NCBI GenBank assembly: GCA_030062745.1
Contig: CP099846.1
Location: forward strand, 9,235,432 to 9,299,431
Length of the DNA stretch: 64,000 nucleotides
Reading direction: 5' to 3'
From: Capitulum mitella
Lineage: Eukaryota > Arthropoda > Thecostraca > Pollicipedomorpha > Pollicipedidae
Made by a program: the position numbers and the translations under genes. Below are positions 1 through 10,985 of the stretch, piece by piece (within the stretch, counting starts at the first letter, position 1; each line of letters starts with the position of its first letter). The notes beneath the pieces are model-generated. The model did no database searches. It was not told where the DNA came from and saw only the letters and a program-made list of their open reading frames with translations.

Positions 1-1502
1 CGCAACTACGTGAGAGACAAAATTTCTACTTAACAGTGGTGGCATACAGTTACAAACGACGCAGAATTTCAACATCGGAAAATTACTGTAACTCTGAACA
101 AACCTTGTCATTGCAAGGTATTTCTGTGCAAACTTCCAGAAACCTCATTTATAAATAAAATGTATCTGTTCATTTAAGACTTTTCAGATGTAATGAGTTA
201 CGCCACCTATCGCTTGATTTGCTAACTACAATTTCATTGCACGCGCGCTCGGTGAAGTACTGCTTTTAACACGCAAGCATGCGACGCAATATAAAACCTA
301 CGCACTGCCACATTCTTAAGCCTCTTCACGACAAGAACCATAAAGGCCAAGCCAATGTATCAGGTGTCGCATTATGCTCGGCAGCGACCAGTCACGCACC
401 GTTTGTTGTTGCGTTCCCATATCAGCAACCCTCCTTGTACCACCTGATGCTGGACGACAGAACAGCAGCCTGGTTCCCAAGCGCGATAATTAATGCGATC
501 AATATTCATTTGGAACACAAAACCTGAGAGGTGTAACGAAAAGTCAGAATACAGAAACAAAAATAATATTCCCATTCACGGAAGAACTGCTCTTCAGTGT
601 CCACATCCAAAAAGCACGCAAGAACAGTCGGGCTGGCCGCTGCGGCCGGCAGTTGTCGGCTCGGCGCCTCCCACCAGCCTTTCGATTATTAAATGGTTCT
701 GTGGCCAGAAGTTCGGTCGCTCCCCCCCCCCCCGCACTCACCAGTCTCTGCGGCCGGCAGGGGTGTAGTCGGCGCTTCAGCTGGCCCCAGAGGCGGTGTC
801 TCAGGCGTCGCACGAGGTGGCGCACCAGCGGGAGGCCCGCGGCCATGCACGGCGCCGCTCCCGGCTCTGCCCGCCGCCGACTCGGACGGACGCAGCGAGG
901 ACCGGCCGACGCCCGCCGAGCCTGCCGACACAAGGCCCGGCGCTGAGAGGCTGCATCACGACCGTACTTGGTCCCTGCACCGGCGGACTTCTCGCCGGGA
1001 GAAAACTGGCTGGTTCCTTAACCCCCTCCCCCTCCCCCGACATTTTTGAGTGAGTAGCCGTGCAGTGGATCGATAAAACTGATGAGTAGAAAGAGGAAAA
1101 ATGTTACCTCTCTGGCAGCTGTCAGGCATCTAGGTTCTGTCGGCTCCCCGACAAGCCCATGGACCAACAGAGGGCGCGAGAAGACGACAAAGATGACGAA
1201 CATGCCGCCAGACGGCCTGATCCGCGGCAACATCCCCCAAGACAAAGGCTTGGGCGGCCCTCCGGTCTTGTCTCACATGGACGAACGTGGAGTTCCCGAC
1301 AGCTCGGCACGGTGGCCGGCGCCCGTGCACTGGCCGTCACAGCGGACGTGCGTGAAGCCCCGGACAGCCCGCCGGCCTGACCGGCACCGGAAAGGCGCCG
1401 TGCCACAGCACTCAGCGACGCCGGCGACCGGCACGCTGACTAATTCAGCGGCCGCCGCACGGCACCGGCCGGCGACACCAGGGCCGGCCCGTCTCCGGTC
1501 CG
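1..1502. other. No gene recognised
   Basis: The first ~600 bases are of mixed composition and the rest is GC-rich. Overlapping open frames on both strands between about 540 and 1500 have arginine/proline/alanine-rich composition typical of GC-driven chance ORFs; none shows a domain I recognise. A 12-base poly-C run lies at 722-733. Nothing else can be supported. Confidence 0.5.
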
Positions 1503-1655
1503 CCGTGGAGCGGGGAGACCGCAGCGTCTCCCCACTGGAGCGGGGAGACCGCAGCTTCTCAGGAGTGGAGGGGAGTCGCAGGGGGAGACCGCCGAGCTCC
1601 CGGAGTGAAGCGGAGAAACCGGTGTTTCCACAGTGGAGCTGGAGGACCGTCGGCG
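1503..1655. repeat. Degenerate GC-rich minisatellite, ~30-bp unit
   Basis: The phrase TGGAGCGGGGAGACCGCAGC occurs at 1506 and 1536 (30-bp period), followed by three looser copies up to about 1655 (GGGGGAGACCGCCGAG, GCGGAGAAACCGG, GTGGAGCTGGAGGACCG). The array is short and diverged, and its reading frames have no recognisable product. Confidence 0.6.
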
Positions 1656-4615
1656 GAACCGGCATCAGCAGAAGGGAAGACTGTTAAGGAAAACCAGCTC
1701 ACAAAAACGAATCTGGCGGCCCCGAAACGCATCCAGCGAGCCGAACGGTCCCACAGTATCGATCTGACCTGGCGTGGAACAGGCAGCGATGAATGCTCCC
1801 GGACGTTAGGCCAATCGCGACGCGAAACGTTGCCTCGATGCAAAATCCGCGTGGTCTACGGCATATTAAAAGGAAACAACTCCTATGTCCTCGTTCAACA
1901 TATCTCGGCGAAAAGAACAGACTGATGGTACATACGCAGGCATCTTGCTGAGGTTTCCAAATATCTATGGAATAAGCAATGGTAATCATAATATGGCATG
2001 CTATGTAATGACATGGAATTGTGTACGCAATATGAATCGTAAGCAATAGTCCATGCGTTGACAAGGCCCTCTGCAATGGCTTAACTTTGAGGTGAAGGGC
2101 AACACTGAAATGTGTCACTCGGTGATCGGTAACAAAAACTGACACTGGCAAAACAAACACAATATATGACCTAACTAAACAAAGACGGAGAAAAGCTCGT
2201 GAACGAGCAATAAGTCACAGGAAACAGCTGTCAATACTGCGATCTACCTTCTCGCCAGCTCGTTGGCGGTGAACGGGGACAGAAAAAGCTACGAAAACAA
2301 AGGACATTTCCACATCGCGTGACCGAAGATTAGGAGAAAATCACCATCGCTGAACAGGTGTAACAGAACTACACCACTTGATTTGGAATGGTATCATCTT
2401 GCCTCTTGCGTGGAATGTTTCTGAGAGAAGTGTAGTTTGAATATTATGTTCAAAGGCGCCATTCAAACAGAATTGGAACCAGCCAATGCAGAACGCCTGA
2501 ACGCAGTTGGAAATCTCACTGACCGAGATATTATGTAAATCTCATACTCCAGGAGTACGACCCGACCCAGAATATCAGCCATCATCACATCGCCGGGTGA
2601 CCACATTTCACCACGTCTTATTCATAACCGAAGTTATGCTCGCGCGACTGCAGTGGCTGTGAACCAGTGCAACTTGTTTCATTCACGATGCGAAGTACTG
2701 TTTTTTTTCCCACTCACGCGCCGATGTTTTGCATCTCAATCTGGTATCATGAATCTGATTTCGTGTTCTCCTTTCCGATGTGATATCGCTTACTTGATGA
2801 GATAAATTCTCCGGGCGTCGTGAGACACAACCTTGATTATATCTGAGGCTTGGGTCGGAGGCAATAAACAATGTATAGAGTTCGAATTCCACGTCATCGT
2901 TATGCTGGCCTCGATCTGCCACTCACGGCCTCCGTTGCCATGCAGCCGAGGGGTGAGGGGAGCCGCCGCTGCCGCCGCCGTCACGTCGTATCAACAACGG
3001 TCCATCCCCATTACCGTCCCCCGGCAGACGAGCAAAAATCGTTACCAGACGCAGGCGCCGGCGTCAGCCCCGCCGCAGCGGCGGGTGCCGCCGGGAGGGG
3101 GACAGGTCGGGGGGGGTCTGCGGAGCTCACCTGGCGGTCCGGGCGGCGAGATGAGAGGACCCGCGCTCCGCCGGGCTCCGCGGCCGCAGCCGCACTGCCG
3201 CCGCCGACGACCCGGCCGGCGGCGCCGCCAACGACCGGCGCCGCGGCGTCGGCCGTCGGCCGGCACTGACTGCGACGGCAGCCGTGGCACGGACTCCGGC
3301 CGGCCGCCCGAGCCGGGCGAGACTGACGGGGACGGTCAGCCCCGGGGACGAGATACCGAGCGGGGTCGACCGCTCGTCGGCGACTACCAGCCGAACGACA
3401 GTACCCAAAAGGCGGCAAAGGGCATTCTTTGGACCAAGGCTGAGTCAGGGAAAAATAAAAAGTCCGTGACCAGAGGCACTTCCAAAAACATTGCATGACT
3501 CATGACTCCAACTTCCTGCACCGGCTCTTTAACGAGAAGATGGACCCGACCTCTTCCGATGGCCACTACCGTGCGGACTCGATATATCCAGCACGTCGTA
3601 ACCCCGCGTCCACTTCGCCAGGAGCAATTCCAACGGCGCTGCCCGCCGCATCGGTGGAGGTCGGCGCACAACAGCGTGACCTCGGGGCAGACGGCGCTAT
3701 CCCGCCACCGTCTCGCAGTCGCACCGAGTGGCTGTCACTAACAGCAGCCGGTGGCCAGTGGACGGCTCGTCACGGCGGCCCGCTCCGCACCGGGAAACGG
3801 TCTTCGTTCACGCCAGCCTGGCGAGCCGCGGCGGCTCCGTCTCTCCCTTCCCAGCGGCGTCAGCACTCGGCCCGGGTACAGGCGGCTCCCCCGGGTCTGA
3901 TGACATTCACCGTCCGCCGTCCGGCTAGGCGAGCCGCCCGGATACAGGCCAGGTCTCCTCCATCTCTAAATATATCGATCTTTCCCTCATGTGATTGGCG
4001 TGAGTGCGGCACGTATCGACCGCCTGACGATGATCGGACACGGCGGCCATGACGTGATCGCTGTGCTGGTGCCGTGAATTGGGCATGCAAGTTAGGATGT
4101 GCAATGTCTGAAACGTGTCACGGCGATTAGGAACAGTGATTACCTGTCCGGCCCTGAAGTTCACGTCACGCGAGCAAATCCCAGTGTTGATATTACGAAA
4201 ACATATGAAGCATGTATTTGCACATACAGCGTCTACCACTGTTCGTGGGTAACATCCAAAAACCGTTCCAACGGAAGCACGAGAAGATGGTTACTAAGCG
4301 AGGACAGGCTTTACGGGTTCAAGCTGTTGATTCCCTGATCACTGGACCAAAATCTGCGCATATTTAAAACCCTGATATAGCTTCTTGCCTGCGATCGCGA
4401 TACAGAATTACGCCCTGCCTTGTCTAACACAGTTTATCGTTTACCGCCCAAAATACCAGCTGGGGTTAGAGACATCAAAAGGTGACGTCCATATGACCGC
4501 ATGATTTGCAACACAGGTTTCACTTTGTCACGACAGGAGAAATACCGCCCTACGAAGCACAAGGAGCATGACTCCGGCGTCGTTTCATGTCTTAATGAGG
4601 ACAGCAAACCATATC
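1656..4615. other. No gene recognised
   Basis: Mixed-composition DNA to about 2,900, then a CpG-dense island at about 2,930-3,420 rich in GCCGCC/CCGGCC, then ordinary DNA. Long frames over the island are open on both strands and are compositional. I see no domain, tRNA or transposon termini. The island could be a promoter CpG cluster, but no start site or downstream coding exon is visible. Confidence 0.5.
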
Positions 4616-5010
4616 GGACGCGGAAGAGCAACCCGTGGCCCGTCATGGGGTGAAGTTTAACGAGCCTGGCACAGAACAGCACCACGTGGCCCGTCATAAG
4701 GTGAAGTTTCACCAGCCTGGCACGGAACGGCAGCCCGTGACCCGTCATGAGGCGAAAATTACCTAACCTGACACGGAACAGCACCCCGTGGCCAGTCATG
4801 AGGTGAGGTTTAACCAGCACGACACGGACAGCACCCCTTGGCCCGCCTTGAGATGAAGTCTAACGAGCCTGGCACGGAAAAGCGCAACGTGTCCGTTTTG
4901 CGGTGAAGCTTACCAAGCCCCGCACGGAACAGGACCACGTGAACCGTCTTGAGGTGATGTTTAACGAGCCCGGCACAGAATGGGCCAGCACACAACGTGG
5001 CCAGACAATC
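4616..5010. repeat. 51-bp tandem repeat, about 8 units
   Basis: The core GTGGCCCGTCATGAGGTGAA recurs at 4635, 4686, 4737, 4788, 4838, 4889, 4939 and 4997, giving a 51-bp period with two 50-bp units and one longer last unit. The unit equals 17 codons, so on the minus strand it appears as a 17-residue repeat (MTGHG...), but the 1-bp losses shift the frame. I regard it as a minisatellite rather than a coding repeat. Confidence 0.85.
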
Positions 5011-6280
5011 AGGAGAGAAGCGGGAACGACTCCGACAGAAGGCAGCGCCGACACTTCCATCCTGTCCACTGCGAAAAGCAGTGACAACAGGCAGCACCGG
5101 CACTGGCCGGGAACGTCCCGATCCCAGTGCCGCTGTCGTGCAGCATGGGGCATTAAAATTGAACAAACCACATGGGAAACGGCCAAACTTAGCTGCACCC
5201 AACCGCGCCACACGTCACTGCCAAAAGGCTCCAAAAGGCGTGCGGTTCCTTTGTCAATAACGCCCGGCTCCATGGATGTGTACTCAAGAGCATGTGAAAC
5301 AAAGCGGACCAGAGATCGGAACAACAACTCAGTTGTCTTTGGAGAAAATGTCGGTGTCGAGGCTCTTCGCCCCTCTTCGTTCTTTTCTACATGCGGATAC
5401 AATCGAGTCGCTTAGGCGGCAACAAAGTTATTCCTTTCGAGTACGGAGGCACTTCCGTAAACCTAACCCTCATTTGGTCGATACTCAGGAAAAGCAGTCC
5501 GACATTCCACCAGAGTCAGTGATTTTCGCGTGCCTGGCACAAGCAGAACCCGGCGCTTTAATAATTCACAGGACTGCACAACGAAACTCAATAAAGCAGA
5601 AAAACGGCCGGCTGATGATGATGGCGGTGGCGTGCGGCGGAGTATGAAGCGGCCTTTAGAACGAAGCCAGCAGCGATCACTGGACCGACTGATGCCGCCG
5701 CTTCGCCTCCTCCCCCTTCCCCCCATGAACTCTGCACGGTCGCAGAGAAGACAAGTGTGGATCGATACCGGAACAGTGACGCTGGGAACGCAGTTCAAAG
5801 ACTTTCTACCTCACAATGCCTTGAAAACGCTGATATTGCAAAGCGCATACGAAACAAAACTAAACAAAAAAGTCCAAGAACGCGTGAAGGGTCTTATCCA
5901 CAATAGCACAAGGCACGATAGTCTCGAATCGTTATATGACGAACGACAGGGGTTAACATGATATCTAAGGCCCCGAAGGGTAAACGGTCTCAAACCACAA
6001 AGGCCCTGACACTCGACGCCCCGACCAACGTATCTGGGGTATGCGTTGCCAGAGATCACTGTCACGACAGCCGTCTGAGGCGCAGAAACCTAACAGCCCC
6101 GGAACCCGAGGATCACTCGCACGAAAGTCCCCGGCCTGACATGGTCCTGGGCATCGGATGTACCACGGAGCCGGTGGCGTAAACGGCCCGACGACTTAGG
6201 GCCCCAAAACACTGTCGTGTCATGAGCCGCAAAAACGTCTTCAACCCCCGTATGAATGCACTGGATTGGGGTTTTTGTGG
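5011..6280. other. No gene recognised
   Basis: No domain is recognisable in the frames here. Between about 5,960 and 6,220 the text becomes rich in GGCCCC and GTCTCA words resembling the minisatellite that begins near 6,720, so part of this stretch may be an outlier of that array. Confidence 0.4.
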
Positions 6281-6345
6281 CCCAGCCGGATACCGGGTAC
6301 GTCGGATCGAGTTGCCGGATATCCGGCCGGATACCGGATATTATG
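6281..6345. repeat. Self-complementary CCGGATAT repeat
   Basis: A short cluster of CCGGATA/TATCCGG words including the palindrome GATATCCGGCCGGATA. The same motif recurs at 9,398-9,440. Such words pair with each other and suggest a small palindromic repeat; the two copies bracket about 3 kb of repeat-rich DNA. Confidence 0.6.
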
Positions 6346-6348
6346 GTT

Positions 6349-8759
6349 CAGTGGCCGATCCAGGGGGCGAATGGTCAGCGCGGCCCCCTTCCCGTTTTTT
6401 TTTTTTTTACCCTTCAGATGTGAATAAACGTTTTCTGGGGTTCATGGGCAAATATTTGATGTAATTTTCCGTTTTTGCCACTATAAAGCAACCCAAAAAA
6501 TTCAAGAGCGCCACGTTATTTGAGAACATTTTGCGTTTTGTTCCCCTATAACGTGGCCGAAATATGATAACATCGGCGGGATTTTAAGCGGCTGCGTCCC
6601 TTCCTCTATTTGAAATGTCGCGTCTGTATCTGGTCCACGAGTCCATCTGCTCCCTCAGTTCGTGGAGACATTTTTGCCAGCTTTGGTTAGGTTCTCTCTA
6701 GGATTTACATGGGCTCGGGTCGTCTGCCGTGTCAGGGTCCTCCAGTGGTCTCAGGTTTTTTTTCAAAGTGTCACGTGTCTCTCGGGACGTCTCAGGCAGG
6801 CAGACTTGTGCTCTGATTCCGAGTTATCCCCGTTCGCCACGTCACTCGCCGTTCGACCTTTTCACAGGTCAGCCCCTCTAGCAAGGGCGGGTATAGCAAG
6901 AAAAGGTTATACGAACAGAGTTCTCCCATGTGCTGCTCAAGTGGCCGTTCTGCGAAAGTGTAAACGGTCAATAAAATGTCTGCTAAATGCTCTTAAGAAT
7001 GCCAACGAAAGCGACTGCTTAAAGTGCAGTACATGAGAGAACTTGCGTAACATTAACTTTCCTTCCTGTATCCACCCACGCTGAAGGGGCTGGCCTGCCG
7101 GAGGGTTGGGCGGCAAGTAGCGTGGTGAAGGGGGACAGCTCGAAATCAGAGCACAAGTCTGGTCTCAGGCGCTCCTTCGGTTTCGGGGGCACCTCGGTCA
7201 GTTTCATGGACCAATGTGGCAGTTTCAGAGACACTTGAGCCATCGTAGGGTCCCTCCTGTCGCCACTAGGGATTTTTTTGCCGTCTAAGGAAACCCTCAC
7301 GCAGAACAATGGCCTAGTATAAGTCTCTCTCTGCCGTGACCGAGGCGCCTCTGGCAATGCTTTAGGTCCTTTAGTCGTTTCAGAAGCTGTGTGGACGTCT
7401 CAAGGTTTCGTAGTTTCTGGGTTCCCTCTGGTTGTCTCAAGGGCCCCTAATGCTGGAGACTGCTAGTTCACAGTTTCAAAGGCCCCTCTCTTACAGTCTC
7501 AGGGAGCCTCCTGTTGTCCTAGGTGCCCCTCTAGTTGTCTCTAGGGAACATTTTTGCTATCTCATGGGCCCCCTGGCAGTTACAAAAAAAAACCTTTTCG
7601 CAATCTTACGGCCCTGTGTCGTGTCGTGAACGTCTCCGGCGGTCTCCATGACTGTATCAAGGTTCTTCCTCTGTTAGATGGGATATATCTGGCAGTCTTA
7701 GGGCCCCTGTAACCGTGTCAGGGGCCTTTGCTGGCGCTCCAGGAACTTGGCAGTCTCAGGGGACCTTTTCCGTGTTAGCAGTCTGCCTCATACATTCGAG
7801 GCCCTCTTGCCGTCCAGGGCCCTCATACCGTCTCAGAAGTCCTCTTATCATCTTTGCCTCGCAAGGGGCCCTCCAACCTTTTCAGCGGTCTTAGTGGCTA
7901 TCTGCCATGTAGGGGCCAATCTTGCCGTCTCAGGACCCAACTGATGAACTGACCTTCCCAGGGGCCCTTGATGAACTGACCTTCCAGGGGCCCGTGATGA
8001 ACTGACCTTCCATGGGCCCCTGACTGCACCAAGAACCAAATTCAAAGGTTTTCAAAACGATCAGTGTAGCCGATTTGGGGCCCCTCTCGAGGTTGAGAAG
8101 GTCCCTGCCGAATCCTTGTTCAGGGGCCCCCCTGGCCGGCCAAGGTCTTCTTATGCCGTGCTAGGCAACGTCTTAATTTCTTGCCGTCTTGGGGCCTTTT
8201 CTGGCATTTTTGGCGGTATCATGGGCCCTCTGCAGTTTCGGGGCCCCTCTTGCAGTCCCAGGGACCCTTGGAGGATTCCAGGGGCCCTCCTATTCATCCC
8301 AGGGGCCATCTTGACGTCTCAGTATAACACAAACCCTCACGGAGGCTCCCTGACTGCATCAGAAATCTTCAGCTTTTCACACAGGCCCGTGAAACCCATC
8401 CCCGGCCCCCATGACATTCCAGGGGCCCCTATGCCTGAGGACTCAGTCCTCATCCTGGCCGTCTCAAAAGCCCTGTGACCCTTCTGGCAGTCTCAGGGGC
8501 AATCTGCCTTGCTGAAGCCCTGCTGTGGTCTCAGGAGTCCTTGAGAATTTCAGGGGCACTTCTATGCGTTTCAGGGGTCATCTAATCCTCCCAGAGGCCC
8601 CAAACTACATCAAGAACCCGTCACGTTCCCACAGAAACCCTGTAAAGCTCATACAGGCCCCTTCGCCGCCCCTTTGCGTCTGAGAAGGGCCCCTTCGGGG
8701 TTCCTTCGGGAGGGGGCGGCTGCCCCACCCCTCCCTGGATCCGCGCCTGTTGCGTTGCC
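6349..8759. mobile_element. Candidate hAT-like element enclosing a minisatellite
   Basis: The left end reads CAGTGGCCGATCCAGG (6349-6364). The right end, read inward on the minus strand, is CAGGCGCGGATCCAGG (8759-8744): 13 of 16 positions match. The same terminal word bounds the better-supported element at 29,857-30,123. The interior carries no transposase and is mostly a degenerate minisatellite. The expected 8-bp target duplication is poor (TTATGGTT against TTGCGTTG, 4 of 8), so the ends could belong to two different insertions. Confidence 0.4.
6720..8690. repeat. Long degenerate minisatellite of GGGGCCC-CTC units
   Basis: About 2 kb of strongly diverged units, roughly 26-30 bp each, built from words such as GGCAGTCTCAGGGGCCC and CCGTCTCAGGACC. 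The best-preserved stretch is 7,943-8,022, where GATGAACTGACCTTCC(A)GGGGCCC repeats three times at 26-27 bp spacing. Frames are short and broken, so there is no coding content. The repeated CCAGGGGCC word echoes the GATCCAGGGGG end of the enclosing candidate transposon. Confidence 0.75.
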
Positions 8760-9397
8760 CATTTGTATTTATTATTTGCTGCTGAAAAATGAAACGAAAA
8801 AGACTGGACTGAAAAAGGAAAATCTGCAAAATGAAAATATTTAGTAAAAAATATTAACAGTTTCTGAATCGTTCCCCCTAACGCTTACAGCTACAGTGAG
8901 GTTCCCACATGTTCAATTGTCAAAAGCAATAGTAAGAGTAATAAATGAAGAGCACAGCGATCGTAGGGCAGTTCACCATCTCTGATTGTATGCAAAAGGC
9001 AAAGGCTCCAGAATATGCAGAATGCCATTATAGCACCTTGGTAGACCTGGAATACCTGGCTTGATAAACATTCTATACAAATGCTAAGGTATGTTCACTG
9101 AAGTATACTGTCCCTTGCTGCATTTGTACAAGAGTATTTGGGGCAGATAAAAATGTTTTGAGAATAGAAAGATGGTGCACCGCGAAATGGACTGCTGAGC
9201 ATATGCTGGCTGTTGTTGCACTGAGGTTCAGTCCTACCCTTACAAACTGTGTCTTAACCCTTCTAAACAAGAAAGAAAAACCAGTGCTCCAGACAGACCT
9301 TGGAACTGTCACTTACATCGCCAATCCAATATAAGACAGCGCGTTACTCCTGGAACGGTTTTGTAAGCAGACATTACAACGTCTCGATCGCGCACGG
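8760..9397. other. No gene recognised
   Basis: AT-richer, apparently single-copy DNA. A 79-codon frame on the minus strand (9,312-9,073) has balanced composition but no motif I recognise and no supporting splice context. Nothing else is evident. Confidence 0.4.
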
Positions 9398-9440
9398 GAA
9401 GGCCAAATATCCGGCAATATCCGGCCGGATATCCGGTGCT
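9398..9440. repeat. Second CCGGATAT palindromic repeat
   Basis: AATATCCGGCCGGATATCCGG is largely self-complementary and shares its core with the cluster at 6,281-6,345. Confidence 0.6.
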
Positions 9441-9843
9441 TCCCTAAACCCAGGCACCTCGGCTGAGCGACATACGATGAAAATTTCTGACGGATGAAAG
9501 TTACAATGCATATGCAAAATCGTGAACGGCCATGACGTCACAAGCTGGCGTCATGAAGTGCCCTAAGAAACAGATGGGCCCTTAAATGTCAGGGATCATC
9601 AATCAGGAGGCCCCATTCGACAGGCGGTCCAAAGGTGCAAGGTTAAAGGGAAAGCTCCACCTTGGTTGACTTTTCATACATACACTCGGGCGATCTGAAA
9701 AAATGTCGCTGATAACGATTTCAGTACTCCTTTTTCTCCGATACATCTAGAAACCTCAGAAAATGTGACTTATGAAAAAACATATTCCGTAGTCACTCGC
9801 CGATTCCTGCAGTAGGCGCCTGCGTCGGCCACGATTAGCAAAA

Positions 9844-9957
9844 AGCCGGCCAAAACTAGTTCTGGTCAGACTAGTGCCCAAAATCGTATTAGCCGGTTGT
9901 AGCCGGCTAAAACTGGCTCTAATCAGCCAGACCTATATCTGCGCCCAAAATTTGAAA
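9844..9957 (+). repeat. Two-copy 57-bp tandem duplication
   Basis: Units begin with AGCCGGCCAAAACTAG (9844) and AGCCGGCTAAAACTGG (9901), and both end in GCCCAAAAT. Each unit also contains partly self-complementary TAGCCGG words. No function can be inferred. Confidence 0.6.
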
Positions 9958-10351
9958 ATGGTACTTTCCTTCTGTGATCAATCCACGATAACTCTGAACT
10001 CATGAACCGCAAATTCACCACTGAATGGATTTTTGTATGACTGACCAGCTGATTGATATTTGATATATGATTCCACCTGCAGCTGGTTTGATGTTTGCCA
10101 TTTCGGCAAGGCAAACTAAAATCTGCATTAAGGATAGCCTTTCTTCTCGAAAAATACACCATAAAAGGCCCCAAGGAAGGGCTTGGGTAAGGCGACTGGT
10201 AACAGCCTAGCAGAATCCCGTCGTCCAACCGGAGTGTCCTTGTCCAAACTCACCTTCGGGTCATCTCGCAACTCAGCAGTGAGTCTGCATCCGACGTGCC
10301 ATGACTGGAGTAGAACAGCATCACACACCACCTGGCCTGGGGCCACTAAAT

Positions 10352-10985
10352 TTAACTCTATTCCGTGCTAGGGGAGGGGCAGATTCTGCCCGCCTCATAG
10401 TTGGAAACGGTGCAGCTTTTTGGTGTCTAAAAAACACCAGAAAATATGTGCTCCAAAAACATTTCATGCTACAAAACTTTAAACCTGTGTCTCCATCACC
10501 AAGATACATTATAACCATGTTGAAGAAATTCTAACTTACCAAGACTCTGTCTCCATTCTGGAAGAAGGTATGATGAAATAACTGACTTACAAAAAGAACA
10601 TTAACTTGAACCAGCGTTACCATTTGCAAAATTTTGTACTTCAAAACAAAAATAATACTCCGACACCAAGAACAAAAAAAAAAACAAATTTCCAACCCTG
10701 GCCCCTCCACTCGGTTTTTCGCTCGCCATTCCCGGGCTGTTCGGAGCTGCTTCACGAAACTTGGTGACTTTTCTAAATATGCCTTACATATGTTTAAGCA
10801 GAGTTTCAAAAATTTACCTCCTCATGAAGCGGTTCTACGACACGTTTTTCGGAGGCATGTTTCAAAAATATCGCACTTTCTGGAGATCGCGCATTCCGAT
10901 GTGGTCATGCAATATTTTGATGTCCTTTATAGTATCACGATCCACGGACAGTTCAAATGATCGAAACGTTTGTAACCTGCACAAT
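10352..10985 (+). mobile_element. Relic of a TTAA-ended, piggyBac-like element (left end)
   Basis: It begins TTAACTCTATTCCGTG followed by a GGGCAGATTCTGCCC palindrome, a diverged form of the left end of the intact element at 10,986. A second diverged left-end block (GGTTTTTCGCTCGCCATTCCCGGG ... TTCACGAAACTTGGTGAC) starts near 10,700, so more than one insertion is compressed here. A hairpin (TGGTGT/ACACCA) lies near 10,420-10,440. No transposase frame is present. Confidence 0.6.

Noticed and set aside
2879-2890. GTTCGAATTCC resembling a tRNA B box
   Set aside because: No A box at tRNA spacing and no T-stem pairing.
6349-8759. Calling the whole block a proven transposon
   Set aside because: The inverted ends are convincing in sequence, but the flanking 8-mers match at only 4 of 8, so it is kept as a candidate only.
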